Assembly: GCA_963580285.1 (NCBI GenBank)
Contig: OY757015.1
Location: forward strand, 145,016,082 to 145,080,081
Length of the DNA: 64,000 nt
Source of the DNA: Lucinisca nassula
Taxonomy: Eukaryota > Mollusca > Bivalvia > Lucinida > Lucinidae
Direction of reading: 5' to 3'
Numbering within the stretch: position 1 is the stretch's first letter; every line of letters begins with the position of its first letter. A program made the translations under genes and the position numbers. The notes beneath the pieces were generated by a model, which saw only the letters and a program-made list of their open reading frames with translations, was not told where the DNA came from and searched no databases. Below are positions 11,873 through 23,854 of this stretch, in pieces.

Positions 11873-11968
11873 CTTTTTCCATCTTAAACTTCTTCTCTCT
11901 AGAGAATTTCTTTGGAATGGCCCTCTCTTGTACAGAGGCATGGAACTATCACTATCACTACGATTTAA
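11873..11968 (-). CDS. KIBRA: KIBRA exon C (LNRSDSDSS motif)
   Basis: Exactly 32 codons, phase 0 both sides. LNRSDSDSSMPLYKRGPFQR then NSLERRSLRWKK aligns with RLNRSDSDSSTLSKKPPFVR and NSLERRSVRMKR of vertebrate KIBRA, the most conserved stretch in the window along with SAAVSDESVAGDSGV. In vertebrate KIBRA the aPKC-binding region lies near here; binding by this protein is an inference. Acceptor TATATTTCAG, donor GTATGTTT. Confidence 0.95.
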
Positions 11969-12032
11969 CTGAAATATAATTTAGAGTTCAGTAAAACATT
12001 AATTACATTAATTACAAATATGCAAATTTTCA

Positions 12033-12245
12033 TTAACTCTTATCTTGCTGTTTATGACAACCCCAATCTATGCAAACAGTGTAGATCCTGATCAGATGGC
12101 TTCTGAAGAAGCCATCTGATCAGGATCTACACTGTTTGATATTCAGTTTGTGAATTTGCAGTAATAAATCACATGAAGTTATCTGATTGGGTCAAAATCA
12201 GAAATGGGTGTGGCTAAATTAAATATTCAGCAGGATAAGGGTTAA
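12033..12245. mobile_element. PB1 MITE
   Basis: TTAA|CTCTTATCTTGCTG to CAGCAGGATAAGGG|TTAA with PM1. Lies 65 bp upstream (gene sense) of KIBRA exon C. Confidence 0.76.
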
Positions 12246-12604
12246 AAATCTGGAGCACTATTAGTGTAAGGGTTTACAGACAAGGGCTAACAGACCACTT
12301 ATTTTCTAAGCTATGAGATAAATATGAACTCTCCAATGCAAATATTTCTTATGGTCTCAATTTCACTTTCACTTTTTCCACTGATTTTTGTTTGTTGGAG
12401 TTTTATGGCCTAGTCAACAACATTTAGGTCATTTCAAACTGGTAAGTTTACATAACCACACTTCCTGTGCAGGCTAATACATAAGCAGTTAACCAGTAAA
12501 GTGCACATTCTTTTGCCAGAAACTGACAAGTCATAAAAGCTGTATGTTTGGCAGAAAAGGCAGAAAATATGCCTTTACATCTGCGTCAACACTATTTAGG
12601 TACT

Positions 12605-12907
12605 GTCCCCGCCCATCAGGGCTTGAAGAAATTGATGGGCTGCATGATGCTTCCACGCAGAGCTGAAATCCGACCGCACATGAGTACTGGTAAACCACTT
12701 AGAGGATCTAAGCCTGCCCAGGCAAAGCAGTGCGAGTCAGACCGCCCATGCTTATAAACCCTATTGGTTTCATTGGGCGGCCGGGCTTGAGATGTCATTT
12801 CATCTCAATGTCAAGTAAAAGTCCCACAAAATTGGAAGCAACGTCTCCAAAATGACCTATACAGTGTTGACGGGGACGTTAAACCTCAAATTAAACAAAC
12901 AAACAAA
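12605..12907 (+). repeat. SINE-1 copy
   Basis: Plus-strand copy: CGCCCATCAGGGCTTGAAG to GGTTAAACCTC... ending in AAACAAACAAACAAAAC. Confidence 0.75.
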
Positions 12908-13144
12908 ACTATTAAGGTAATTTTGGAGACATTGCTTCCAATTTTGTGAGATTAACAAGCCAGTTTAATCCAGTCTCCTTAAACAGAGTTCTCGCTAACT
13001 GAGCTTAACTCCACATTTGAAGTAATTTTCTCTAACTCCAACTTTTTGGAAAGTATCAACAGAAAAGTAGGGTAAAACTTTTTTCTGAAGGACAGCATTT
13101 TTACTCCAATTTTCCTCAAATCAAACAAAATCAAATTGACTCAC

Positions 13145-13224
13145 CTTACATACATAGCTGGTACCTGGTCTACAGGCAGGTGAGAAAGTCTGTGACCTTC
13201 GAATAGCACTAGTACGGGAAGAAC
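13145..13224 (-). CDS. KIBRA: KIBRA exon D (RSQTFSP motif)
   Basis: Two bases and 26 codons: SSRTSAIRRSQTFSPACRPG followed by TSYVCK. Vertebrate KIBRA has [20 protein letters not shown], so the match extends along the whole exon. RRSQTFSP is a plausible basophilic/Pro-directed phosphosite by pattern only. Acceptor TGTTGCAG, donor GTGAGTC. A pearl element begins 37 bp away on the upstream side (13,262). Confidence 0.92.
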
Positions 13225-13261
13225 CTGCAACATAAGATGATAATAATAATAATTATAATAA

Positions 13262-15128
13262 CAAGAGGGCCATGATGGCCCTGGATCGCTCACCTGATCC
13301 ATAGAGTAACAAGTGGGCCTCGGGGAGGGCCATTATTGACCCCAGGGTTATAATGTGCATAATGTTGAGGGAGGTCTAAAAAGGTGAAGCTTCATACCAA
13401 ATATCAACAAAGGCTATAATTTGAACAATCTTGGCAAAGGTCCACTAGATGAAGCTACACAAAAAATATCAAAGACCTTGGCCTTGTGATTTCAGAGAAG
13501 AAGATTTTTTTAAAGATTTTCCCTATATAAGCCTATGTAAAACCAAAGGGCCCCGGGGGGAGGGGGGGGGGCATTTTTGGCTCCAGCACTACATAAGCCT
13601 ATGTAAAACCCAATGGCCCCGGGGCGGGGGCATTTTTGGCCTCAGGCTATAATTTAAACAATCTTGATAGAGGTCCACTAGATGAAGCTTCATACCAAAT
13701 ATCAAAGACCTGGGCCTTGCTGTTTCAGAGAAGAAGATTCAAAGAATATCTCTATATAAGTCTATGTAAAACCAAAGGGCCCCGGGGCGGGGGCATTTGT
13801 GGCCCGAGGGCTATAATTTGAACAATCTTGGTAGAGGTCCACTAGATGAAGCTCCATACATATTATCAAAGATATGGGCCTTGCAGTTTCAGAGAAGAAG
13901 ATTTTAAAGGTTACCCTATATAAGTCTATGTAAAACCAAAGGGTCCCGGGGCGGGGGCATTTTTGGCCCCAGGGCTATAATTTGAACAATCTTGATAGAG
14001 GTCCACAAGATGAAATTTCAAACCAAATATCAAAGACCTAGGCCAAGTGGTTTCATAGAAGAAGATTTTTAAAGATTTTCCCTATATAAGTCTATGTAAA
14101 ACCAAAGGGCCACAAGGCGAGGCATTTTTGGTCTCAGGGCTACAATTTGAACAATCTTGGTAGAGGTCCACTAGCTGAAGCTTCATACCAAATATCAAAG
14201 ACCTTGGCCTGCTGGTTTCAGAGAAGAAGATTTTTCGAGATTTTCCCTATACAAGTCTATGTAAAACCAAAGGGCCCCAGGGGGGGGGGGGGGGGGGGGG
14301 GGGGGGCATTTTTGGCCCCAGGGCTATAATTTGAACAATCTTGGTGGAGGTCCACAAGATGAAGCTTCATACCAAATATCAAAGACCTGGGCCTTGCAGC
14401 TTCAGAGAAGAAGATTTTTAAAGATTTTCCTTATATAAGCCTATGTAAAACCAAAGGGTCCCGGGGCGGGGGCATTTTTGGCCCCAGCACTATAATTTGA
14501 ACAATCTTGGTAGGGGTCCACTAGATGAAGCTTCATACCAAATATCAAAGACCTTGGCCTTTCGGTTTCAGAGAAAAAGATTTTTAAAGATTTTTCCCTA
14601 TATAAGCCCATTTAAAACCAAAGGGCCCCGGGGCAGTGGCATTTTTTGACCCAGCACTATAATTTGAACAATCATGGTAGGGGTCCACTAGATGAAGCTT
14701 CATACCAAATATCAAAGACCTGGGCCTTGCGGTTTCAGAGAAGAAGATTTTTAAAGATTTCCCCTATATAAGCCCATGTAAAATCAAAGGGCCCCGGGGC
14801 GGGGCCATTTTTGGCCCTAGCACTATAATTTGAACAATCTTGGTAGGGGTCCACTAGATGAAGCTTCATGCCAAATATCAAAGACCTGGGCCTTGGGGTT
14901 TCAGAGAAGAAGATTTTTTAAGGTTTTTGGTGAAAAAATCTATTTTTGGCTCCTGTGACCTAGATGTGCAACGGACTGAAACCATTTGAACAACTTTGAA
15001 AGGGGTCCACCTAAGGATCATTCCTGTGAAGTTTGGTCAAAATCCGATCAGCGGTTTAGGAGGAGATGTCGTTTGAAGAAATTGTTTACGCACGGATGAA
15101 AGACAAAAAGTGATCCTAATATTAAACA
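13262..15128 (+). mobile_element. Pearl P1, copy 2 (3' hairpin missing)
   Basis: Same start (CAAGAGGGCCATGATGG) and about nine monomers near 166 bp, then the right region with GAAACCATTTGAACAACT. It ends at a short ACGCACGGATGAAAGAC stretch and runs into copy 3 without the GGTGAGCT hairpin. A run of 27 G lies at 14,280-14,306 inside one monomer. The neighbour is KIBRA exon D, 37 bp to the left. Confidence 0.87.
14280..14306 (+). repeat. Homopolymer G27
   Basis: Uninterrupted G run within a P1 monomer, an expansion of the usual GGGGCGGGGGC stretch. Comparable runs: C at 38,785-38,804 and 52,484-52,499, G at 40,159-40,174, 55,362-55,380 and 61,940-61,959. Lengths may be assembly-sensitive. Confidence 0.8.
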
Positions 15129-17138
15129 CAAGAGGACCATGATGGCCCTGGATCGCTCACCTGATCCATAGGGTAACAAGTGGGCCCCGGGGAGGGCCAT
15201 TATTGACCCCAGGGTTATAATGCACATAATATTGAGGGAGGTCTAAAAAGGTGAAGCTTCATACCAAATATCAACAAAGGCTATAATTTGAACAATCTTG
15301 GCAAACAATCCACTAGATGAAGCTACACAACAAATATCAAAGACCTGGGCCTTGCAGTTTCAGAGAAGAAGATTTTTTTAAAGATATTCCTTACATAAGC
15401 CTATGTAAAACCAAATGGCCCCTGGGCAGGGGCATTTTTGGCCTCAGGGCTATAATTTAAACAATCTTGATAGAGGTCCACTAGATGAAGCTTCACACCA
15501 AATATCAATGACCTGGGCCTTGTTGTTTCAGGTAGAAGATTTTCAAAGATTATCTCTATTATAAGTCTATGTAAAACCAAAGGGCCCTGGGGCGGGGGCA
15601 TTTGTGACCCCAGGGCTATAATTTGAACAATCTTGGTAGAGGTCCACTAGCTGAAGCTTCATACCAAATGTCAAAGACCTAGGCCTTGTGGTTTCAGAGT
15701 AGAAGATTTTTCAAGATTTTCCCTATATAAGTCTATGAAAAACCAAAGGGGCCAGGAGCAGGGGCATTTTTGGCCCCAGCATTATAATTTGAACAATCTT
15801 GGTAGGGATCCACTAGATGAAGCTTCATACCAAATATCAAAGACCTGGGCCTTGCAGTTTCAGAGAAGAAGATTTTTAAAGGTTTTCCCTATATAAGCCT
15901 TTGTAAAACCAAAGGGCCCCGCGGCGGGGGCATTTTTGGCCCCAGCACTATAATTTGAACAATCTTGGTAGGGGTCAATAAGATGAAGATTCATACCAAA
16001 TATCAAAGACCTGGGCCTTGCAGTTTCAGAGAAGAAGATTTTTAAAGATTTTCCCTATATAAGCCCATGTAAAACCAAAGGGCCCCGGGGCGGGGGCATT
16101 TTTGGCCCCAGCACTATAATTTGAACAATCTTGGTAGGGGTCAATAAGATGAAGATTCATACCAAATATCAAAGACCTGGGCCTTGCAGTTTCAGAGAAG
16201 AAGATTTTTAAAGATTTTCCCTATATAAGCCCATGTAAAACCAAAGGGCCCCGGGGCGGGGGCATTTTTGGCCCCAGCACTATAATTTGAACAATCTTGG
16301 TAGGGGTTCACTAGATGAAGCTTCATACCAAATATCAAAGACCTGGGCCTTGCGGTTTCAGAGAAGAAGATTTTTAAAGATTTTCCCTATATAAGCCTAT
16401 GTAAAACCAAAGGGCCCCGGGGCGGGGGCATCTTTGGCCCCAGCACTATAATTTGAACAATCTTGGTAGGGGTCCATCAGATGAAGATTCATACCAAATA
16501 TCAAAGACCTTGGCCTTGCGGTTTCAGAGAAGAAGATTTTTAAAGATTTTCCCTATATAAGCCTATGTAAAACCAAAGGGCCCCGGGGCGGGGGCATCTT
16601 TGGCCCCAGCACTATAATTTGAACAATCTTGGTAGGGGTCCATCAGATGAAGATTCATACCAAATATCAAAGACCTGGGCCTTGCAGTTTCAGAGAAGAA
16701 GATTTTTAAAGATTTTCCCTATATAAGCCCATGTAAAACCAAAGGGCCCCGGGGCGGGGGCATTTTTGGCCCCAGCACTATAATTTGAACAATCTTGGTA
16801 GGGGTCCACTAGATGAAGCTTCATACCAAATATCAAAGACCTGGGCCTTGCAGTTTCAGAGAAGAAGATTTTTTAAGTTTTCGGTGAAAAAAATCTATTT
16901 TTGGCTCCTGTGACCTATATGTGCAATGGACCGGAACCATTTGAACAACTTTGAAAGGGGACCACCTAAGGATCATTCCTGTGAAGTTTGGTCAAAATCC
17001 GCTCAGTGGTTTAGGAGGAGATGTCGTTTGAAGAAATTGTTTACGCACGCACGGACGCACGGACGCACGCACGGACGGACGCACGACGGACAAAAAGTGA
17101 TCCCAAAAGCTCACCTCGTCACTACGTGACGGTGAGCT
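15129..17138 (+). mobile_element. Pearl P1, copy 3
   Basis: Begins CAAGAGGACCATGATGG, directly abutting copy 2. About ten monomers, several in 15,950-16,790 differing at only a few positions or not at all, then the right region, an ACGG/ACGC microsatellite (17,043-17,090) and the terminal hairpin AGCTCACCTCGTCAC / GTGACGGTGAGCT. Flanked on the right by AAAAATAAT. Confidence 0.87.
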
Positions 17139-17189
17139 AAAAATAATCGACCTTCTTTATAGAGGGTAACACATTTAGTACTAGTACTA

Positions 17190-17345
17190 ATCTTCCATGT
17201 GGCCCTCTTTTCCTGGGTGGGAACCAGTACTAAGCAATGTGGATAAAGTTTCTTGCTCAAGGAAACAACACATGGCGCTTGCGAGGATCAAACCGGGTAC
17301 CTCTCGATCTCAAATCCGATGCTTTACCACTGCACAATATATTAA
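17190..17345 (-). repeat. SINE-6-like, tRNA-derived fragment
   Basis: On the minus strand GTGGTAAAGCATCGGATTTG and GGTTTGATCCTC resemble tRNA boxes A and B. A related fragment (22,660-22,915) carries GGGTTTGATCC on the minus strand. Confidence 0.55.
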
Positions 17346-17889
17346 AGGTGCATTATTGAGCTACCGGGTCCTAAATTTTTTTTTCTGGTTTTTATCTTCA
17401 GTGCATACTCCTTTGTCATGTGTACACTTTTGGAGCCAAATACAGCTTCAGAACTTTGTGAAAATGGTCGTTTTCATTTGTGTTTACCCTTCGCTCTGAA
17501 CATGTGTTCGGAATTTCTGTTCTAAAAATAAATCAGTCACTTTACACATACATGGCGACTGTATCATCTCTGAGTGTCGTTATTTATGGCATGTATTCAG
17601 CGTCATATTTTTTTCCGATTCAGGCATGGCCTAAGCAAACAAGGCCAAAAATGAACGTCGCATAACGTCATATATGGGGATTCTATTTTTGTCACGAACT
17701 AAAAATAGATCTAACTAGTGTTCGAAACCTAGTTAGGGAATCCCTCTCAAACTCGTTTACATGTCATCATAATTGTTCGCATTTTTGCATAAAATGCATT
17801 CATTTGTATTGTTTTAAAGAAAAATACCGGCTATATGCATTTTATTTTTGGAAGCATTTTTTCCAGATAGCTCAGTAATGCACCTTTAA
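17342..17889. mobile_element. MITE with TTAA and AGGTGCATTA inverted ends
   Basis: Left TTAAAGGTGCATTATTGAGC, right TAGCTCAGTAATGCACC then TTTAA. 548 bp including TTAA on both sides. The interior is single copy in this window, with CGTCGCATAACGTC and ATATGGGG. No coding frame recognised. Confidence 0.65.
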
Positions 17890-18031
17890 GAGAAAGGACA
17901 TTTACAAAAGCAAAAATATGGCCATTCATGAACTATGTTCTTTGTTACCTTCCCTTGACATCTTTATTATTATTTATTTTTTCATTATTATCAATGTTGA
18001 ACATAAACAAACAGTGTTTTTACTGATCACA

Positions 18032-18275
18032 TGGAGCCAGTTGTTCAAACTAACGAAATTGTTAGTTAATGTATTGTTAAAACTTGGATCATGTAATATC
18101 GCTTATATACTAATATATTTGCTGAAAAAAGTGAGTAGCTTTTGCATATGCAAAAGCTACTCACATTTTTTCAGCAAAAACTCCAAAATTTTGGATACTG
18201 TACTTGCTAGAACAGTTTACAATTTAACCACCACTGAGTTCGTTAAACTAATGAGGCTTTGAACAACTGGACCCA
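18032..18275. mobile_element. FB1 copy 2
   Basis: Ends GGAGCCAGTTGTTCAAAC and TTGAACAACTGGACCC; central hairpin GAGTAGCTTTTGCAT / ATGCAAAAGCTACTC. Confidence 0.8.
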
Positions 18276-18393
18276 GTTTCTTCCACAACAACCGGCAGAC
18301 AAATAAAAACTCCTGCAATACTGGGTGGATGTGCAGGTTAATCTCAGTCTTTGCTGGTCTAACTGTCAGTTTTGTCATGCACCGGCCAATATA

Positions 18394-18734
18394 CAGTAGA
18401 ACTACGGTGGCTCGAACACCGATGGCTCGTATACCATGGCTGAGTCGAACCCGTTCTTGAGCTCCAAAGGAAGTCCTCTTCATAAGAAATAGTGCGGGAT
18501 AATTAAGAAGATTTTCAACTTGCCAACTTTCAACTTGCCAATGTATGCTGTATGTGCTCATTAGAATCGCCTCATTGAGTTCACATAGCATACATTTTTA
18601 TTATAGAGCATCTAAAGATGTCCCAAAATTAACTCTGTTATGCCTCCTGGCAGCAATGCTCAGTGGCCTGAAATACCCCGTCTCAAACAGATTTTCGTGG
18701 TTCTAAATGTGTTCGAGCCATTGAAGACAGTGTA
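18394..18734. mobile_element. TA1 MITE, copy 3
   Basis: CAGTAGAACTACGGTGGCTC to GTTCGAGCCATTGAAGAC, with PM2 near 18,541-18,595 and a local duplication of CAACTTGCCA. Confidence 0.65.
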
Positions 18735-19118
18735 AGTGTAATATTTTAAATTTTGGACCACCTAGGTGAATTTCTCTTTTATACAGAAATATTTCAACTG
18801 TGAATGTGTGTTACATCAAACAACAACCTGTCTGAAGGGATTCTTATGTTGTAATTATAGTAGTCACAGATAAGATTGGTAGGGCGGAGCTATCATTTGT
18901 ACCTGCCTTTGGAATATTCTGTCAAAAGAATGGTAAACCAAGTCATCAGATTATGTGAATTCAGTTGTAACACAAAGGTATAGTGTATATGTCCATTTTG
19001 TTTGCTTGCAAAAAGCATGCTAAAGACACTCTACCAAATCTCCTTGTGGACTCGGCAAATTTAACAACACCTGAACTGCCCTGCACTGCCAAGCTTATCT
19101 GCAACTTCTTTTATACAT

Positions 19119-19290
19119 TAGTGTGAGTGAGTGAGTGTTTGAGTTTTATGTCTCACCAATAGCTAAGGTCATACAGAGACAGGACCTTGGTTTAAAGACT
19201 CATCGGAAAGACTGGAGAAGCCTTGGATGGATCCTGCGACCCCTGGTTTACAAGGCGAGTAGCATAACCACTACACCACGGAGGCTTCTC
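19119..19290 (-). repeat. SINE-3 copy
   Basis: GTGAGTGAGTGAGTG tail on the plus strand, CGGAAAGACTGGAGAAGCC, and a tRNA-like head near 19,225-19,285. Confidence 0.75.
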
Positions 19291-19454
19291 TTTTATACAT
19301 TATCTTTATTGAGTTCCAGGCATGATTGGAATTCTATCTATCTATCTTCATATACTGAGTCGGTCAAACTTGGCCATTACCTCAGTTGGGTGGTGCGCTA
19401 AATTTAGAATTTAGCAAAAAAAAAAAAAGCATTAACATTACCGCAAATTACTAC

Positions 19455-19684
19455 TTAAGGGGAATGGGAACACCTGAGAAATTTTTCCATTTTATAAAGG
19501 GAGACAACTTTTGGGACTTCCTGTTTGCTTTTCTGTAAGACCTGTCCCACTGAAAAAGGGGTCTACTCTTAAAGGAATTTGCTCCTCAGGAGCAAGTTCT
19601 TTAAGAGTTGGCCTCTATTGATTTGTGAGACAAAAATACTTTTGGAGGAGATGCCTCCCCTGAAGGTATTCCTATTCCCCTTAA
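19455..19684. mobile_element. G1 MITE (TTAA + GGGGAAT ends)
   Basis: TTAA|GGGGAATGGGAACACC to GTATTCCTATTCCCC|TTAA with a hairpin TTTGCTCC / GGAGCAAG. It ends 63 bp from KIBRA exon E. Other pieces: 23,058-23,176, 36,345-36,440, 40,200-40,510, 49,145-49,335, 61,744-61,935 and 63,235-63,450. Confidence 0.7.
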
Positions 19685-19747
19685 TGGGATGAATGTGCAG
19701 TGTCCAATCGGACAATGATTAGTTATCTAGACAAGGCTTATGCATAC

Positions 19748-19943
19748 CTGAAGCACCCTGGGTCTTTGCAGAGCCACTAAGAACTGTGGGATATTTCATC
19801 TGTACAGTATTGGTTTCTTTATCACATGTTTCGACCCGGAGTATGTCATCCTGGTCTGTTGACTCTTCACTAGAGCAGATACCATCTATGGTCTTCTCAA
19901 AACCTCTTATTACATCTTCCACCATCTCCAACTCATTATAGTC
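19748..19943 (-). CDS. KIBRA: KIBRA exon E (DKETNT motif)
   Basis: 65 codons plus one base. It opens with an acidic helix (DYNELEMVEDVIRGFEKTID) and contains ETCDKETNTVQMKYP; vertebrates have KVDKETNTE and then TVVRPK. The end TQGAS joins exon D through a split Gly codon. Acceptor ATGATTCAG, donor GTATGC. A G1 MITE with TTAA ends lies 63 bp downstream in gene sense and an FB1 foldback element 36 bp upstream. Confidence 0.92.
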
Positions 19944-19978
19944 CTGAATCATAGTAGCTTAATTATTATAGTCCTCCG

Positions 19979-20214
19979 CCAAGTTGTTCAAAGCATTGTC
20001 AGCTTAACAAGCTTGTTAGTGGTCAAATTGTTAACTCTTCTAGCAAGTACATTATCTAGAACTCTGTATTTTGCTGCAAAAAATTGTGTATCTTTTGCAA
20101 ATGCAAAAGCTACTCAAACTTTTTCAGCAAAACTATAAGCATATCTGCCATATTATAGGGTCAAAGTTTTAATGATATGTGAACGATGTTGTTAGTTTTG
20201 AACAAATGGGCCCA
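19979..20214. mobile_element. FB1 copy 3 (diverged)
   Basis: AAGTTGTTCAAAGCATTG at the left and TTTGAACAAATGGGCCC at the right; central hairpin partly decayed (GTATCTTTTGCAAATGC). It begins 36 bp from KIBRA exon E. Confidence 0.7.
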
Positions 20215-20616
20215 GGACAGCAGTTGCTCAAACACACAAGTCCTACCTAATAGTTGATCATAATTCTGCTATTAAGGGCATTTGAGACCAGCTCTAGTTT
20301 CAAAGATTTTGTTTGTTTGAATTGAGGTTTAACAGGTTTATTCTTGCTAGAAAATGTTACATTCTATCATTGTTAAGTGAATGATGCCTTAAAATTCGTA
20401 AACACTGTTCACCCTTAATTGCTGATCAGACACCCCATACCTGGACAATGGGTACCAAATATCACAGCCAAGATTTACAAGTAGTGTTGATAAGAAATGA
20501 ATTTATAAATACTTATAGTCAAACTCCGATAACAGGAATACCTCAGTTACCATGGCTAATTCTAACTCATTCATGAGTTACTAGAGAATTCTTCCCATAC
20601 CTCAAGCTATCCATAT

Positions 20617-20825
20617 TTAATCCTTGTCCTGCTGAATATTTTAATCTGCCACACCCACTACTGATTATCAACAAATCAGATTACTTGATGCAAATTATTG
20701 CAACAAATTCACAATCTGAATGACAATGTAGATCCTGATCAGATGGCTTCTTCAGAAGCCATCTGATCTGGATCTACACTGTTTGAAAGATAAGACATAT
20801 CTGGGGTCAGCAAGACAGGGGTTAA
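20617..20825. mobile_element. PB1 MITE, nested in TA1
   Basis: TTAA|TCCTTGTCCTGCTGAA to CAGCAAGACAGGGG|TTAA with PM1. Confidence 0.75.
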
Positions 20826-21055
20826 GATAACTTATGGAATTTTATTCTGATCTTATCTGGCAATGGTATGTTGTGTGTACTCATCAGTATCGCCTCAATA
20901 AGGCAATTCTAATGAGAACACACATTCCTTTATTTTATAGAAAATCTATTAAAAGATAGCCATATGTCACTCCCATTTTGCCTCATGGCCTGGTGATAAG
21001 ATTACCTTTCAGTAGTTCCAGCTACCCCTATCTCCCAAAAAATTCCATGGTCCAA

Positions 21056-22462
21056 ACTAGAAATGTGTCCAAAGTACACAGATGCCCCCGCTTAGCACAT
21101 TAATCTTTAAGTGGTGCAAATACCAATCTGTGCGAGTTTCGGCGTTCCACCAATAGTGACCTTGACGTTAAGTCGAAATTGCTCGAGATATTGTCATAAG
21201 GAACATTTGTGTGAAGTTATTTTGAAATCGGTGAAGAAATGTAAGCGCTAGAGGGGTGACAAAGTTTTTCTAAAAACAGCCACAGTGACCTTGACCTTGA
21301 AAGTGGAACTCGCTAGAGATATTGTCATAAGGAACATTTGTGTGAAGTTATATTGAAATTAGTCAAGAAATGTAAGCGCTAGAGCGAAGACAAAGTTTTT
21401 CTAAAAATAGCCACAGTGACCTTGAACTTGAAAATCAAAATAGCTTGAGATATTGTCATAAGGAGCATTTGTATGAAGTTATATTGAAATTGGTGAAGAA
21501 ATGTAGGCGCTCGAGCAATGACAAAGTTTTTCTAAAAATAGCCACTGTGACCTTGACCTTGAGGTGATGACCTTGAAAGTCGACCTCGCTCAAGATATTG
21601 TCATAAGGAACATTTGTGTGAACTTATATTGAAATCAGTGAAGAAATGTAGGCACTAGAGCAATGACAAAGTTTTTCTAAAAATAACCTCTGTGACCTTG
21701 ACCTTGAGGCCATGACCTTAAAAGTCGAACCTGCACGAGATATTTTTATAAGGAACATTTGTGTGAAGTTTATTGAAATTGGTGGTACAAATACCTTAAC
21801 CAAAGTCTTAAACATTAAAAATATTCTAATTCTATGACCTTGACCTTGAGGTCATGGGTATGGGTGGGGGTATTGCTGAATAAACCATTGGACCTATATG
21901 TATCATCATAGTAAATATAAACCAAATCCATAGTATGGTTATGAAAATATGAGCTCAAGTTCTACCTGGTACAAATACCTTAACCTGGGTCTTAAACATT
22001 AAAAATTTCAAGTCCATGACCTTGACCTTGAGGTCATGGGTATGGGTGGGGGTATTGCTGAATAAAACTTCAGTCCTATATCTATCATCATACCGAATAT
22101 GAACCAAATTCATTGCACGGTTTGGAAAATATGAGCTCAAGTTCTACCTGGTACAAATACCTTAACCTGGGTCTTAAACGTTAAAAATTTCAAAGTCCAC
22201 GACCTTGACCTTGAGGTCTAGGGTATGGGTGGGGGTATTGCTGAATAAAACTTTGGACCTATATCTATCATCATACTAAATATAAACCAAATCTATTTAA
22301 TGGTTTGGAAAATATGAGCTCAAGTTCTACCTTGTACAAAAACCTTAACCTGAGTCTAACAGGATTACGTACGTACGTACACACTTTCGTACGTTAAAAC
22401 CGTACGCACGTACGGAAAACCGAAAAACTCTATGCCCCCGGCATCATACGATGCGGGGGCAT
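21056..22462 (+). mobile_element. Pearl-type element P2, copy 1
   Basis: Begins ACTAGAAATGTGTCC with GATGCCCCCGC close to the start. Five units of about 131 bp (GATATTGTCATAAGGAAC) come first, then three of about 182 bp (GCTGAATAAAACTTTGGACC), then CGTACGTACGTAC repeats and a terminal hairpin ATGCCCCCGGCATC / GATGCGGGGGCAT. It is inserted in a TA1 MITE, whose two halves lie at about 20,518-21,055 and 22,463-22,493. Confidence 0.82.
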
Positions 22463-22659
22463 AAAAATGTTTGAGTTGTTGAAGTTCGACAGTAATTATA
22501 CTGATCTATGTATGTTACCACCTATTGTCAGTTTAATCAAATCCCCAAAAGATGCATTCTTTTAACACCAATTAAAACTCCGAGCCTCTTTCTTTCCACT
22601 GATACTGCGTTGGTCACATTTGACCATTACCGCAGGTGTACATTACATACATCCAGGTT

Positions 22660-22915
22660 TGCAGGGTGAAAGCCTACACAATAATCATGTAATTACGGTA
22701 GGAATCTTTAACCTGCACAGGGGATGGTTCTCCCTGCACAGGGGACTTCAAGTTAACGTCGCAATCCGAAGGATGCTGCACTTTATGACATTCATCCCTG
22801 CAAATGATGCCAATGGAGCGCGTTCGGACAACGAAATTTTATAGCCACTGCCAAGGATCAAACCCGGGACCTCTAGCATCAGAGGCAAGTGCACTAACCA
22901 GTCTAACCAGTCTTT
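22660..22915 (-). repeat. SINE-6-like fragment
   Basis: Box-B-like GGGTTTGATCC near 22,860; CCTGCACAGGGGATGG and CCCTGCACAGGGGAC form a short tandem. Boundaries not clear. Confidence 0.5.
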
Positions 22916-23221
22916 GCTGTGTATTTTTTTGTCTCAAGCCTCATCACAGAGACAATGAAGGCTGCATTCTGACTAAGCCTACAGCCTGGTTTGAGACTTT
23001 GCTAAATTAACATGTCTGAAGACATACTTTCACTCGACCTGCTCATGTGTCCTAACTTTAGGGGAATGGGAACAGCTGGCAGATTTATGCGTCATTTTCA
23101 AAGGGAGACAACTTTCGGGACTTCCTGTTCGCTTTTCTATAAGTTTTCTATCCAACTGAAAAAGGGGTCTACTCTTATGTCCTCAAGATGCTTCTATTTC
23201 TGGTACCAAAAATGTAATTAC

Positions 23222-23304
23222 CATTTCATCTTCTTCTTCCATTTCTTCCCCACTGCCCTCAATCTTCAATGTGTCATCACACTGGCTCTCCATATCATCA
23301 GGAC
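23222..23304 (-). CDS. KIBRA: KIBRA exon F (acidic cluster)
   Basis: Two bases plus 27 codons, ending phase 0. It encodes PDDMESQCDDTLKIEGSGEE followed by MEEEDEM. Vertebrate KIBRA carries a Glu-rich run at the same place, before the VDKETNT motif. Acceptor TGTGTTCAG, donor GTAATTAC. It overlaps no repeat, though a G1-type MITE fragment ends about 45 bp away at 23,176. Confidence 0.82.
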
Positions 23305-23854
23305 CTGAACACAAGAGAATTTTTTAACTCGACTAAATCCTCCAGGTGGGGGCGGGGAGGTGATAACAAAAGCTTGAGGTACATGTAGTGATTTGTTCTT
23401 TCTCCTTTAAAACGTTGTCAGAAGATGCTGGGTGCCGAATGTTCATGCTGGCGGCCTAATGTACATGCTGGCTGCCTAAGGTGCAGATCCACACCTGGCC
23501 CAAAATTCAACCTGGGTGCTTACACTTCTATATCGCTAAAAAGCCAGCTTTTGCTGCACAGAAGAATACCAAAGATTTATGGTCTACAAGTGCCATTCAC
23601 TCTAAGAAATAGGGTAAATTAAAGACCCATCCAAAAGTCTGAAGCCCGGGATCGATCCTGCGACCCCTGGTTTACAAGGCGAGTAGCATAACCACTACAC
23701 CACTGAGGCATCAACCAGAGTATTAGCTATTGTAATTGTTAGAATACTTACCATTTTGGCCTTTTAAAAAAAAAGAGCTCTTTAAGCTAACAATGCTCTG
23801 AACACCTAGACCCAGATCTGTGGTATATACCTCACTTCATATTTTGGACTCCTA

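Larger units (their letters stand above)
20518..22493. mobile_element. TA1 MITE, copy 4, split by P2 pearl and PB1
   Basis: Left part from GTCAAACTCCGATAACAG (20,518) and right end GAGTTGTTGAAGTTCGACAG (22,470-22,490). A PB1 copy (20,617-20,825) and a P2 pearl (21,056-22,462) lie inside. Confidence 0.62.

Noticed and set aside
22370..22462. CGTACGTACG run as a regulatory cluster
   Set aside because: It is the microsatellite that precedes the terminal hairpin in pearl elements.
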